This document shows, one piece after another, positions 25,170 through 33,222 of a stretch of DNA of 33,618 bases. A program made the position numbers and the translations under genes. The notes beneath the pieces were generated by a model that made no database searches, was not told the origin of the DNA, and was given only the letters and a program-made list of their open reading frames with translations. The DNA comes from CAZBPZ01 sp964493955 (GTDB lineage: Bacteria; Chloroflexota; Dehalococcoidia; Dehalococcoidales; Fen-1064), in NCBI GenBank assembly GCA_964493955.1, contig CAZBPZ010000007.1, positions 1 to 33,618 of the forward strand. Reading direction: 5' to 3'. How positions within the stretch are numbered: position 1 is the stretch's first letter; every line of letters begins with the position of its first letter.

Positions 25170-26144
25170 CTACTTGTAGCGAATCCTCGGGTCCGCCCAG
25201 GCGTAGCTCACGTCGGTGAGCAGCACCAGGAACATGGTAAACGCCCCGTATATCAGGTTGGTGCCGGCCACCAGGAAGTAGTCCCGGTTGGTGATCACTT
25301 CAAGCAGGTAGCGCCCCAGACCGGGCAGGCCGAATATCTGCTCCATGATGACCGAGCCGCCAATCAGCATGCCTAGCTGGGGGGCAAACACTGTGATAAG
25401 CGGGATGAGGGCATTCTTCAGGGCATGCCTGATGATGATGACCCGCTCACTCAGGCCCTTTGCCCAGGCAGTCCGCACGTAATCGGCCCGGAGTACCTCC
25501 AGCGTCAGGGTGCGCATGAACCTCATCATCCCGCCGCTCATAGCTGTCCCTGTGAGGAGGGCGGGAATGGCCAGTATCTTCAGGTTTTCTATCGGGTTGG
25601 TGGTAAACGGGACATACTCAATCGGGGGCGACCAGTTGAAGTAGACCGAGCCGTAAACAATCAGCATGGTTGCCAGCCAGAAGGCGGGTGTGGCCAGGTT
25701 CACGATGGCGAAGGTGCGCCCCAGATAATCAAGCAAGGTGTCCTGCCTGATAGCTGAATACACGCCTATTGAGATACCCAGGAAGTTACCTATGATAATG
25801 CTGAGGAGGCCCAGTTCCAGGGTCACTGGAATCCTGGGTATCACGTCCTGCACCAGTGTACGGTTTGTCCAGAGAGACTTGCCCAGGTCACCGTGGAGAA
25901 AGATACCCTCCACCCACTCGATGTACTGGACGTGAATCGGCTTGTCGAGCCCGAGCATCTGCCTGAGGAGTTCCGGGTCCAGAGAAGTCTGCGACTGCTG
26001 GAAGGAAGCGTCCTGCATGTGCTCGCGTACCATGGCATCAATGATGTCACCCGGCATGAGGCGGACCGTGAAGAACACGATGATGGTCACAAGGAACAGG
26101 GTAGGTACGAGGAGCAGTACCCGCTTTACCACATATGCACGCAC
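25170..26144 (-). CDS. ABC transporter permease, DppB/OppB type
   Basis: A 324-aa permease with six predicted membrane helices. The N-terminus MRAYVVKRVLLLVPTLFLVT is typical for DppB, followed by LGLDKPIHVQYIEWVEGIFLHGDLGKSL, and the EAA loop YVRTAWAKGLSERVIIIRHALKN contacts the ATPase. Translation starts at the GTG at 26144, with a G-run upstream. With the DppC-type subunit and the lipoprotein it forms an importer, but no ATP-binding subunits (DppD/DppF) lie in the window, so they must be encoded elsewhere. The 289-base spacer to tetR has one hairpin and no promoter I can support. Confidence 0.93.
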   Translation of the reverse strand: MRAYVVKRVLLLVPTLFLVTIIVFFTVRLMPGDIIDAMVREHMQDASFQQSQTSLDPELLRQMLGLDKPIHVQYIEWVEGIFLHGDLGKSLWTNRTLVQDVIPRIPVTLELGLLSIIIGNFLGISIGVYSAIRQDTLLDYLGRTFAIVNLATPAFWLATMLIVYGSVYFNWSPPIEYVPFTTNPIENLKILAIPALLTGTAMSGGMMRFMRTLTLEVLRADYVRTAWAKGLSERVIIIRHALKNALIPLITVFAPQLGMLIGGSVIMEQIFGLPGLGRYLLEVITNRDYFLVAGTNLIYGAFTMFLVLLTDVSYAWADPRIRYK

Positions 26145-26380
26145 AACATGCCCCCTGGTATCGTGTCAGCCAAACCCCCGCAGTTTTGCATTTCCCTGGT
26201 GCACACCCGGCCAGCCTGCGGCTAGCCCGGCCACCTACTGGTGGCAACCCTCGCTACTGGCCCATCCGGTGACTAGCACCTCACCCACCGCCGGTGCCTT
26301 AGTATCCCTGCAGGGTTCGCGGCGCAGGGCCTGCGGCTATGCCGTGCTTGCCTGTCCTCGCCTGGGCATCCATTTGGCGC

Positions 26381-26401
26381 CCTGGGCCGGCGAGGCCCAG
26401 G
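26381..26401 (-). terminator. Hairpin after tetR, possible weak terminator
   Basis: CCTGGGCC-GGCGA-GGCCCAGG, an 8-bp perfect GC-rich stem with a 5-base loop, 32 bases after the tetR stop. The minus strand continues GCGCCAAATGG without a U-run, so efficient Rho-independent termination is doubtful. It may limit read-through from tetR into the permease genes. Confidence 0.4.
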
Positions 26402-26433
26402 AGGCAAGACCGTTTGCCGGGTTCAGGGCAGGT

Positions 26434-27165
26434 TCAGGGGCTGGCCTTGCCAACGCCTTGTTCCGTCCGGGCTCCTGTCGGTGCCTTATCAAGCTCCGCG
26501 ACACCAGCGCCTGTTCCCGCCACCCGGTAACCTGGCCCCTCCACCATCAGCTGGTCAAGAACGCTGTCAGTGCACGCCTTTATGTACTCTTCGGCCGAGA
26601 AGCGCTTCCCCAGTAGCCACCCCTGCACCAGCCACTCACGCTCAACCATGGCTATTTGACAGGCCACCAGAAACGGATGCCTGGCCCTGAACACGCCCCG
26701 CTCGACGCCTCTGCGGATGAGGTCTTCAATAGCGGCGATGTCCCTGGTGAGGCAATCACGCACTTCTTGCCTGTCTTCGGGAGGAAAGTTGGCCAGTTCA
26801 TGGTTGATGAACAGACTGCGGTCCCGGTAGCTTTCGTCATCAAGGTTGTGGATGCTCTTCCAGATTAGAGTCCGGACCCCCTCTACGGGGTCCTGCTCGG
26901 AGATTTCGTCCACATACTGACGCACGATCTCCGAGTATTTCTTCCTCTCTTGGACAGCAAGGTGCAGTATGTCCTCCTTGGTGCTGATGTACTGATAGAG
27001 GCTGCCGGCTGACATGCCACATGCCTCGGCGATTTCCTTGGTGGTGGTGTTATGGTAGCCTTTCGTCAGAAACAACCTGACCGCTTCCGTGACGATTAGC
27101 TCCCGGCGTTGCTTGACCAGAGCCGGGTCCTTTACGGAGGTACGAATGGCCCCCTCTTCTTTCAA
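26434..27165 (-). CDS. TetR-family transcriptional regulator
   Basis: A 243-aa TetR-family regulator. The N-terminal helix-turn-helix (about 20-66) contains VTEAVRLFLTKGYHNTTTKEIAEACGMSAGSLYQYISTKEDIL, and the rest is the helical ligand-binding and dimerization domain. The last 25 residues are Gly/Ala-rich and probably disordered. The start is a TTG at 27165 with GGGAGG 5 bases upstream, giving a leader of about 46 bases from the predicted start. It is autoregulated by the palindrome at 27192-27213 on the evidence of position, and it heads the minus-strand transport and catabolism block, whose ligand may therefore be the transported compound or a derivative. Confidence 0.92.
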   Translation of the reverse strand: MKEEGAIRTSVKDPALVKQRRELIVTEAVRLFLTKGYHNTTTKEIAEACGMSAGSLYQYISTKEDILHLAVQERKKYSEIVRQYVDEISEQDPVEGVRTLIWKSIHNLDDESYRDRSLFINHELANFPPEDRQEVRDCLTRDIAAIEDLIRRGVERGVFRARHPFLVACQIAMVEREWLVQGWLLGKRFSAEEYIKACTDSVLDQLMVEGPGYRVAGTGAGVAELDKAPTGARTEQGVGKASP

Positions 27166-27191
27166 CAGAGCCTCCCAGAGACCGGCCGGGG

Positions 27192-27213
27192 GGTGACTGA
27201 CGTGTCAGTCACC
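27192..27213. promoter_or_regulatory. Perfect palindromic operator, likely TetR binding site
   Basis: GGTGACTGAC-GT-GTCAGTCACC, 10-bp perfect arms with a 2-bp centre. It begins 4 bases downstream of the tetR -10 and covers the predicted transcription start, 26 bases before the TTG. Its size and symmetry fit TetR-family operators. I saw no second copy elsewhere in the window. Confidence 0.8.
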
Positions 27214-27217
27214 GTGC

Positions 27218-27246
27218 ATCCTAGCACCGTTTGCTACTTCTGTCAA
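27218..27246 (-). promoter_or_regulatory. tetR promoter
   Basis: Minus strand: TTGACA (27246-27241), a 17-base spacer, TAGGAT (27223-27218). The predicted start at about 27211 lies inside the palindromic operator, so bound repressor would block initiation. Confidence 0.75.
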
Positions 27247-27554
27247 GCCAGAGGAGGCTTCCTGCAAGGTCATGTGGGGCTGGCTTCGGGCTTGATTTGA
27301 TACAGGACCACGGAAGCCATCTTCCCCCGGAGTCTTTTGCTGCCTCGTTCTGGCCGGTTGCATGGTGCCGGAGACGGTGAATGAAAGGGTGTGGCAGCCC
27401 AACAGACTGTGCCGGCTATGATTGCCCTCCCTGGACCGGGAGTGGTAGAGTGAATACCGGCCGCCTTAACTGGCCCGGGCCGGGCGGGGTGCACCATGCC
27501 AGCGGCCGGGTAGCAGTGCACCAAGAATGCCCATTTTCGTGGAGTCTGACAGCA
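27247..27554. other. Spacer between tetR promoter and the PfkB gene
   Basis: About 308 bases without a gene I can support. An open frame continues upstream of the PfkB start from 27381, but its first 58 codons have no kinase similarity. TTGCCC and TAGAGT (18 apart, near 27421-27450) are a poor match for a plus-strand promoter; no stronger candidate was found. Confidence 0.4.
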
Positions 27555-28475
27555 ATGTCCGCACTTGACGTCATCGGGTTGGGTATCAGCAATATTGACG
27601 TGGTGCTCCGCCTGGAGCACCTGCCTCGCTGGGACGACCCCGGCACGGTGAGTGCCTTTACCCTCGCCGATGGTGGCCCCGCCGCCACTGCCTGCGCGGT
27701 GGCAGCAATGTTCGGGGTACGCGCCGGCTTCATTGACACGGCTGGCAATGATGAGATGGCAGCGAGGAAGCTGGGCTCGCTGGAGCAGGCGGGTGTCGAC
27801 ACTAGCCACATGGTCAAACGCAACTGTCCGGAGGACCACATTGTCATCGTTTACGTCCACGAGAAGACGGGCGAGCGGCACTTCTCTTTCCTGCGCGGTT
27901 TCCTGTCGCAACCGGTGCGGCCCGAGGAGCTGGACCGCGACTACCTGACCTCTGCCAGTTACCTCCATCTTGACGGCAGCCATCCGGAGGCTGCGTTGCA
28001 GGCGGCCCGCTGGATGCGCGAGGCAGGCAAGACAGTGGTGCTTGATGCCGCCGCTACCAATCGGCCCGTGCCCGACTGGATGCGCGCGCTGGTAACTGCA
28101 ACAGACGTGCTGGTCTGCGGGTCAGGCTTCGGGACCATGCTGACCGGCTACCGCGACCACTGGCAGGCAGGACGGGCCATCCTGGCGATGGGGCCGCGCA
28201 TCGTTGTTCAGACGGAGGGGGTGAATGGCAGTTTCACCGTCACCCCTGACGAGCAGTTCCACACCCCGGCCTTCAAGGTAGATGTGGTGGACACCACCGG
28301 CGCCGGCGATGTTTTTCACGGCGCTTACCTGGTTGGCCTCGTCCACGGCTGGGGCCCGCGTCGTACCGCCATCTTCGCCACGGCCGTCTCTGCCATTCAC
28401 TGCACCGTGCTGGGCAACAGGAAAGGCATCCCCAGCATGGAAGAAGTCGAGGCGTTCCTCCGGGCGCATCAGTAA
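27555..28475 (+). CDS. PfkB-family carbohydrate kinase
   Basis: A 306-aa ribokinase-fold sugar kinase. It begins MSALDVIGLGISNIDVV, the family N-terminus, and has GGPAATACAVAAMFG (the first PfkB signature), VDTTGAGDVFHGAYL with catalytic D252 (the second signature) and LDAAATNRP. It phosphorylates a sugar or nucleoside with ATP; fructose, tagatose and ribose kinases cannot be told apart here. The ATG at 27555 has GGAG about 10 bases upstream. It is divergent from tetR and the minus-strand block; with the epimerase, aldolase and glycosidase it could complete a ketohexose route. PfkB members also include inosine kinases, so a link to the ADP-ribosylglycohydrolase is possible. Confidence 0.9.
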   Translation: MSALDVIGLGISNIDVVLRLEHLPRWDDPGTVSAFTLADGGPAATACAVAAMFGVRAGFIDTAGNDEMAARKLGSLEQAGVDTSHMVKRNCPEDHIVIVYVHEKTGERHFSFLRGFLSQPVRPEELDRDYLTSASYLHLDGSHPEAALQAARWMREAGKTVVLDAAATNRPVPDWMRALVTATDVLVCGSGFGTMLTGYRDHWQAGRAILAMGPRIVVQTEGVNGSFTVTPDEQFHTPAFKVDVVDTTGAGDVFHGAYLVGLVHGWGPRRTAIFATAVSAIHCTVLGNRKGIPSMEEVEAFLRAHQ

Positions 28476-28571
28476 CCCCAGGCCGGGGGCACATTTCCAT
28501 CGGGGATGGTGGGTGCCCTCTCGCATAAAACAGTAGCCCACGCCCGGGGAAGATGGGCAAAGGGCCTTCCG

Positions 28572-28686
28572 CAACCTGGCGGGGGGATTCCGTCTGCTAC
28601 AAGCTACGGTGGGCGGCAGTGCCCAATACGCAGAACCTTCCACCTGGTCTTTAGCAGACCATAATGGTGCGAATCCCCCCAGGTTG
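28572..28686. repeat. 115-bp nested imperfect inverted repeat at the left edge of the low-GC island
   Basis: The outer arms are CAACCTGGCGGGGGGATTC (28572-28590) and GAATCCCCCCAGGTTG (28671-28686), complementary except for three extra bases in the left arm. The inner arms GTCTGCTA (28592-28599) and TAGCAGAC (28652-28659) are perfect. Between these, GGTGG/CCACC and GGGC/GCCC can also pair. It could be a folded RNA, a MITE-like remnant or a recombination site. The rest of 28476-28571, after the PfkB stop, holds no gene. Confidence 0.6.
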
Positions 28687-28739
28687 ACAATGAAAATTAG
28701 GTGGATTACATTTGACACCTAGAGGCGGTTACATATACT
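28684..28739 (+). promoter_or_regulatory. Tandem promoters of the ATPase-nuclease gene
   Basis: P1 is TTGACA (28684-28689), 17 bases, TACATT (28707-28712). P2 is TTGACA (28712-28717), 16 bases, TATACT (28734-28739), the better of the two. The P2 start near 28746 gives a leader of about 34 bases. AGGTG (28699-28703) and CACCT (28716-28720) form a small inverted repeat across the P2 -35. Confidence 0.6.
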
Positions 28740-28779
28740 GTTCACTACCTCAAGAATTGCGGAACAAGAGGGCGATAGA

Positions 28780-31700
28780 TTGAGAGTGGAAACTGCTGGT
28801 AGAACTGATTGGCACAGCTGGATAGAGCGATTCCGGAATACGACGCTTAAGACTTATGAAAATGAGCCAGACCGCATCCGCGAGGATTTTGCTTCCGAAT
28901 TGCGTGTGAGCGATGATTACAAAGGACGGGCTCTCTTGGAATTGCTGCAAAACGCAGATGATGCTCAACAGCCCGAGTCAGAAGTAACCGCTAGCATTGG
29001 TGGCCACGAGGTAGTTTTCATTCTAACTAGAAAAGCGTTTTACTGTGCCAATGGTGGGTACACTATGACCAGGCAGGGACTGAATTCAATTTGTAGACTA
29101 TCTCACAGTCCAAAAGACAGAAGCAAGCTGACCATTGGTGAGAAAGGGCTGGGTTTCAAATCGGTACTTAGTTTCTCCAAAAGTCCAGAGATTCACAGCG
29201 GTGACTTGCATTGCAGGTTTGACCGGCAAGAAGTTTTCGAATTCATATCCAGTTCTGAAATCATTAGGGAAAAAAGACCAGACCTGACATATGACAAAGT
29301 TCCCTTGTTACGTGTTCCTATTTGGTGTGATTCGAACCTGTGGGAATATGACTCCATTCTCGTGGAGTTAGCACATCGTTACGCCACAATAATCAAGCTT
29401 CCAATTCTGGAAAAGGATTTTGACGTTGTTCGTGAAAAACTTGAGGATATTAAGCCGCCGATACTCCTCTTCTTGAACTTCCTAGAGACAATAGAAATCA
29501 GAGTGGAGGGGGAGAAGCCCAGAAGGTGTTGCATCGTGCGTGAAAAGCTCATTCAACATGATTCATGCGAGGTTGTAAGGTCATTATTGGAAGGTGAAGG
29601 AGAAGATACGTCTTGGTGCACTATTAAGGGCGCTTTCGATGTTCCTGAGGATAAGCTTGAGGGACTGGCACATAGTTGGGAAAACGTTAAGAAATGCGGC
29701 GTGGCATTTGCCATGCAGGAGGATAACGCGGGCTACCTTCCTCTAGGCAAATCTTTTGACAACAGCATTAGGGTCTTTTTCCCAACGAAGGAGTCTTTCC
29801 CATTGCCACTTCTTTTCCATGCGACCTATTATGCAGATAGCGCACGAAAAACCATTAATATTGAGCACAAGTATAACCAATTCTTGACGGAAAAAGCCGT
29901 CGAATTTTTCGTTTCTAGCGTCATACCACGCTTGACGGACAGCAAGTTCGCTGAAGACCCCTGTGCTCACCTCGACCTACTAACAAGGTCATCACAGAGA
30001 GAAAAGACGGTAGGTGCTTACTTTGGAGACCTACTTTTCCAAGCGTTATTGGAGACCAATATTATTCCAGATTCAAAAGGCGTACTACGAGAGCCCAAGG
30101 AGTTGAAGAAGTTGCCGTTTGACACGGCCAAATGGGAGGAGTGGTATTCCCTTCTTGGCGAGGAGGGATGTGCTGACCTAAGACTGGTACATATTGACTG
30201 CCGAAAGCCTGACCGGTTTCAGTTGTTGCTAGACTTGGATGTGGAAATGCTCTCTTTTGAAGAAGTTGTTCAGTCACTCGAGGTTCATGTTGTGAAGGAT
30301 AAGAATGCAGTATGGTTCTCGAAGCTATATCAAGAAATTGCCGAATATGGGCAAACCAGGTTTGGTGAAGAGAGGGAAAGCATAGACCGCATCTGTAATA
30401 GAGCGCGGTTGTTATTCACGTCGGATAGCGAAATCGTGTCAGGAAATGAGACAAAAGTATTTATGCCACCCGAAAGTGAGAACATCGGCACGGTCCCCAA
30501 ATGGTTAGATGTCAAGTTCGTGCATCCTGAGGTGATAAAAGGACTCGGGCAAAACAGAGAACGGGTTCTGAATACTTTCCTAGAGCGATTTGGCGTGACA
30601 AGATTCCAAATTCGTGATATTGTGCGTGAGGTACTATCCACAAAGGTGGATGAATACTGGCAAGGAGAGAATACTTCATTAGTCCCGATTGACTTGCTGA
30701 GATTTCTGTTCAACTTGCTCGGCCGGGAGTTAGGGGATAAGCTCACCCACCCAGAAAAGCAAACTTACTCGATATTGTTGAAAGTACCGGTACCGGCCGT
30801 AGACCCGTCTGGTCAGTTGCATTGGAGTAAAGCAGAAGAAACGGATTTCAGGCACCATTGGCTTGGCAACAATTTTCTGGAGAAGCTGTACGACTATGAC
30901 CCAAATAGCAGATTTTTGTGTGGCAGAGACTACTTTACAGCGAATGGCTTTTCCAGCGACAGCATATTTTCGTTTCTTTACTATCTAGGTGTTGAGAACC
31001 AACCACGTCTTCTCGAAGCAACGAATGTCTCGGAAATGCGGGGATTTGTGGACCATGAGTGCTACGATGAGTATCTAAGAAGCAATGGCCTGACTACTTG
31101 GACATACGGCGGCTATCGTCATGACCTTGAATATGACTGTACTGTAGACCGTATTGAAGCTATTATGAGAATACCGGAACGCTCACGAACCCTACTCAAT
31201 TATATGGCAAGGAATTCCCACCCATATCTGAGTACGTGTGATGCAAAATACAAGCATTACTACTATACTTGGAATTACGACTACCTAGAGACAAACTATC
31301 TGAAATGGCTGTTACAGAACTTTCCATGGCTTTATGATAGCCGAGACCAAGGGCATAAACCAAATGAAATCTACGTGCCATATAAGAGTCTGATTCAGAG
31401 GTTTTCAAATTATGTTCCTTACGTGTCTTGGGATAGTGAAGAAAGTCAGGCCAGCTGGACGGACATCCGTACATTTTTGCTCAGGATTGGTGTTAAAGAC
31501 AACCTCGAAGAATTTACTCTTGAGCAATGGTATAGAATTATCTCGAAAATTCCAGAAGAATGGACAGAGAAAAATATAACGGAAGAGGATGCAGAGCGAG
31601 TCAGAGCAATATACAGGGAGTTTTTGAGGTCAAGTGTCGCTATCGGCGAAGAAGGTAAAGAACTTAGGGAAGAGTTTGTTAAATCTGGGGAGCTACTGGC

Positions 31701-33120
31701 ATTCTACGCTGGCAAATACTCCTTCTATCCGGTGCAAGAAGTCTTCTACGTTGACAGATTAGATTTATTTTATCAGCTAAAGGACTTTGTTCCTTGTTTT
31801 CAGATAGAGACGAACAGAGAGCAACGCGTCGAGGAGCTATTTTCTGTACCCTCTTTGTCTAGTGCGCTTGAAGTCGTACCAGACATCGGTTCGAGTGACC
31901 CCACACTCCAAGGACCACTGAATGCATTCCTAAGGGAGGCTAAACCGTTCTTACTCGCTAGGGTTAGAATTCGAAGGAATCTAAAAACGGATGTGAGCCA
32001 AATAAGGGGTTTGGTAGTAAAGCCTGTTACGCGAATCACTGTCCAGAGAATTGTTAGACACCCTTCAACTGGGAGAGAAGTTGTCATTCCCAATTCTGAA
32101 GTAGATTCCGTTCTTCTCCCAGAAGAACAAGACGGCAGCAAGTATTGGGCAATCTATATTGATGCTCGCATGATTAAGAGGGGAGTGAGTAATTACACGC
32201 AGTTTAGGTATGATGATGGCCTCATATCAACTCTCTCAAACAGGTTATCCGAGATGCTGAGGATAGACTTGTCTGAAGCTTTTCAACTCATCTTAAGTAA
32301 GGAAGCCTATTCAAGAAAGAAGCTTCTACAAGACAATCACATAGATGATGAACTCCTACAGGAGTGTTATACTCTACTATCACAGGAAGAAGAGTCGCCG
32401 GAGGACGAGGAGCCAACAGAGCCACCCATCACGGAGGAACAACTCGAATCAGAAGCTGAGCCAGAAGCTGTACCTGTTTCTGTTCCTGATGATAATGGTA
32501 TTCCGAAGACTCATGTGCTATGGGGAATGGGTGACCAAAGGCTGAGTTACCAGCCCTGTGACGTTGAGGGGAAAAAGATAATCAAACTGCAAGGCAAGCC
32601 CGGTCTGGAGAAACCTGAGCCTCCCATACCCAAACCACATTATCAGAGAGACCCTGACCTCAGAAAAGAGATAGATAAAGCTGGCATGAACATAGTTATG
32701 AATTATGAAAGGTCAATGGGGAGAGTCCCGGATGATTTACCCAGCAAACAGCGCGGCGGACAGAATCGCACCGGTCCGGGGTGCGACGTGTATTCAAGAG
32801 ACAAAGATGGTAGGTTGATTAGAAGAATAGAGGTCAAGTCTTCGTTGAGTGATGAACTCGAGTCTGTAGAACTGACGAGAGCCGAGTTGGAGACAGCGAG
32901 AAACACCTTAACTGGGCAGGACTTCTACCTATACTGTGTCATCAAGCTAGATAAGGAGAAATACCCCGATGGCGCGGAGCTGCTCATTTTCCATGACCCC
33001 TATAGGGAGGGAATAGATAAAGCTATCCCTGTAAGCATTAGGTTTAGCTTGGAAGACCTGAGGTATGATAGGGTAAAAGTATCTGTGACCCAGTCCGCTG
33101 AAGGGTTTGAAAGTTCCTAG
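28780..33120 (+). CDS. NO VEIN/sacsin-like GHKL ATPase fused to a DUF3883 nuclease-like domain
   Basis: A 1446-aa multidomain protein. The N-terminus has a GHKL ATPase like that of sacsin and plant NO VEIN: ELLQNADDA (54-62, with catalytic E54 and N58), YCANGGYTM (89-96), and the lid loop IGEKGLGFKSVL (119-130). A transducer-like part follows (about 320-390, VFFPTKESFPLPLLFHATYYAD). The long middle (about 400-1190) has no motif I know. An acidic linker (about 1200-1240, rich in Glu and Pro) precedes a DUF3883/NOV_C domain with NYERSMGR (1308-1315), GCDVYS (D1336) and IEVKSS (E1351, K1353), a D...ExK nuclease-like set. The TTG at 28780 has AGAGGG upstream. GC is about 40%, far below its neighbours. 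Role unknown; defence is plausible. Confidence 0.85.
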   Translation: MRVETAGRTDWHSWIERFRNTTLKTYENEPDRIREDFASELRVSDDYKGRALLELLQNADDAQQPESEVTASIGGHEVVFILTRKAFYCANGGYTMTRQGLNSICRLSHSPKDRSKLTIGEKGLGFKSVLSFSKSPEIHSGDLHCRFDRQEVFEFISSSEIIREKRPDLTYDKVPLLRVPIWCDSNLWEYDSILVELAHRYATIIKLPILEKDFDVVREKLEDIKPPILLFLNFLETIEIRVEGEKPRRCCIVREKLIQHDSCEVVRSLLEGEGEDTSWCTIKGAFDVPEDKLEGLAHSWENVKKCGVAFAMQEDNAGYLPLGKSFDNSIRVFFPTKESFPLPLLFHATYYADSARKTINIEHKYNQFLTEKAVEFFVSSVIPRLTDSKFAEDPCAHLDLLTRSSQREKTVGAYFGDLLFQALLETNIIPDSKGVLREPKELKKLPFDTAKWEEWYSLLGEEGCADLRLVHIDCRKPDRFQLLLDLDVEMLSFEEVVQSLEVHVVKDKNAVWFSKLYQEIAEYGQTRFGEERESIDRICNRARLLFTSDSEIVSGNETKVFMPPESENIGTVPKWLDVKFVHPEVIKGLGQNRERVLNTFLERFGVTRFQIRDIVREVLSTKVDEYWQGENTSLVPIDLLRFLFNLLGRELGDKLTHPEKQTYSILLKVPVPAVDPSGQLHWSKAEETDFRHHWLGNNFLEKLYDYDPNSRFLCGRDYFTANGFSSDSIFSFLYYLGVENQPRLLEATNVSEMRGFVDHECYDEYLRSNGLTTWTYGGYRHDLEYDCTVDRIEAIMRIPERSRTLLNYMARNSHPYLSTCDAKYKHYYYTWNYDYLETNYLKWLLQNFPWLYDSRDQGHKPNEIYVPYKSLIQRFSNYVPYVSWDSEESQASWTDIRTFLLRIGVKDNLEEFTLEQWYRIISKIPEEWTEKNITEEDAERVRAIYREFLRSSVAIGEEGKELREEFVKSGELLAFYAGKYSFYPVQEVFYVDRLDLFYQLKDFVPCFQIETNREQRVEELFSVPSLSSALEVVPDIGSSDPTLQGPLNAFLREAKPFLLARVRIRRNLKTDVSQIRGLVVKPVTRITVQRIVRHPSTGREVVIPNSEVDSVLLPEEQDGSKYWAIYIDARMIKRGVSNYTQFRYDDGLISTLSNRLSEMLRIDLSEAFQLILSKEAYSRKKLLQDNHIDDELLQECYTLLSQEEESPEDEEPTEPPITEEQLESEAEPEAVPVSVPDDNGIPKTHVLWGMGDQRLSYQPCDVEGKKIIKLQGKPGLEKPEPPIPKPHYQRDPDLRKEIDKAGMNIVMNYERSMGRVPDDLPSKQRGGQNRTGPGCDVYSRDKDGRLIRRIEVKSSLSDELESVELTRAELETARNTLTGQDFYLYCVIKLDKEKYPDGAELLIFHDPYREGIDKAIPVSIRFSLEDLRYDRVKVSVTQSAEGFESS

Positions 33121-33222
33121 ATAGTAGTAACGGAGCCGGTTAATTAGCAGACAATTTGTGGTTAGAAGCGTAACTCCTGAGTCTCTCGCGTTAAACATGA
33201 GCTGTGTTAGTCTGGCCTGTTC
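33121..33222. other. Convergent spacer at the right edge of the low-GC island
   Basis: A 102-base AT-richer spacer between two converging genes. It contains TTAGCAGAC (33144-33152), the same 9-mer found at 28651-28659 in the left-edge inverted repeat. I see no clear terminator hairpin. Confidence 0.4.

Noticed and set aside
27381..27554. 58-codon N-terminal extension of the PfkB kinase
   Set aside because: It has no similarity to the family and lacks an RBS; MSALDVIGLG matches the usual PfkB N-terminus.
28572..28686. Integron attC site
   Set aside because: The ends do not show the RYYYAAC/GTTRRRY core sites and no integrase or cassette array is present.
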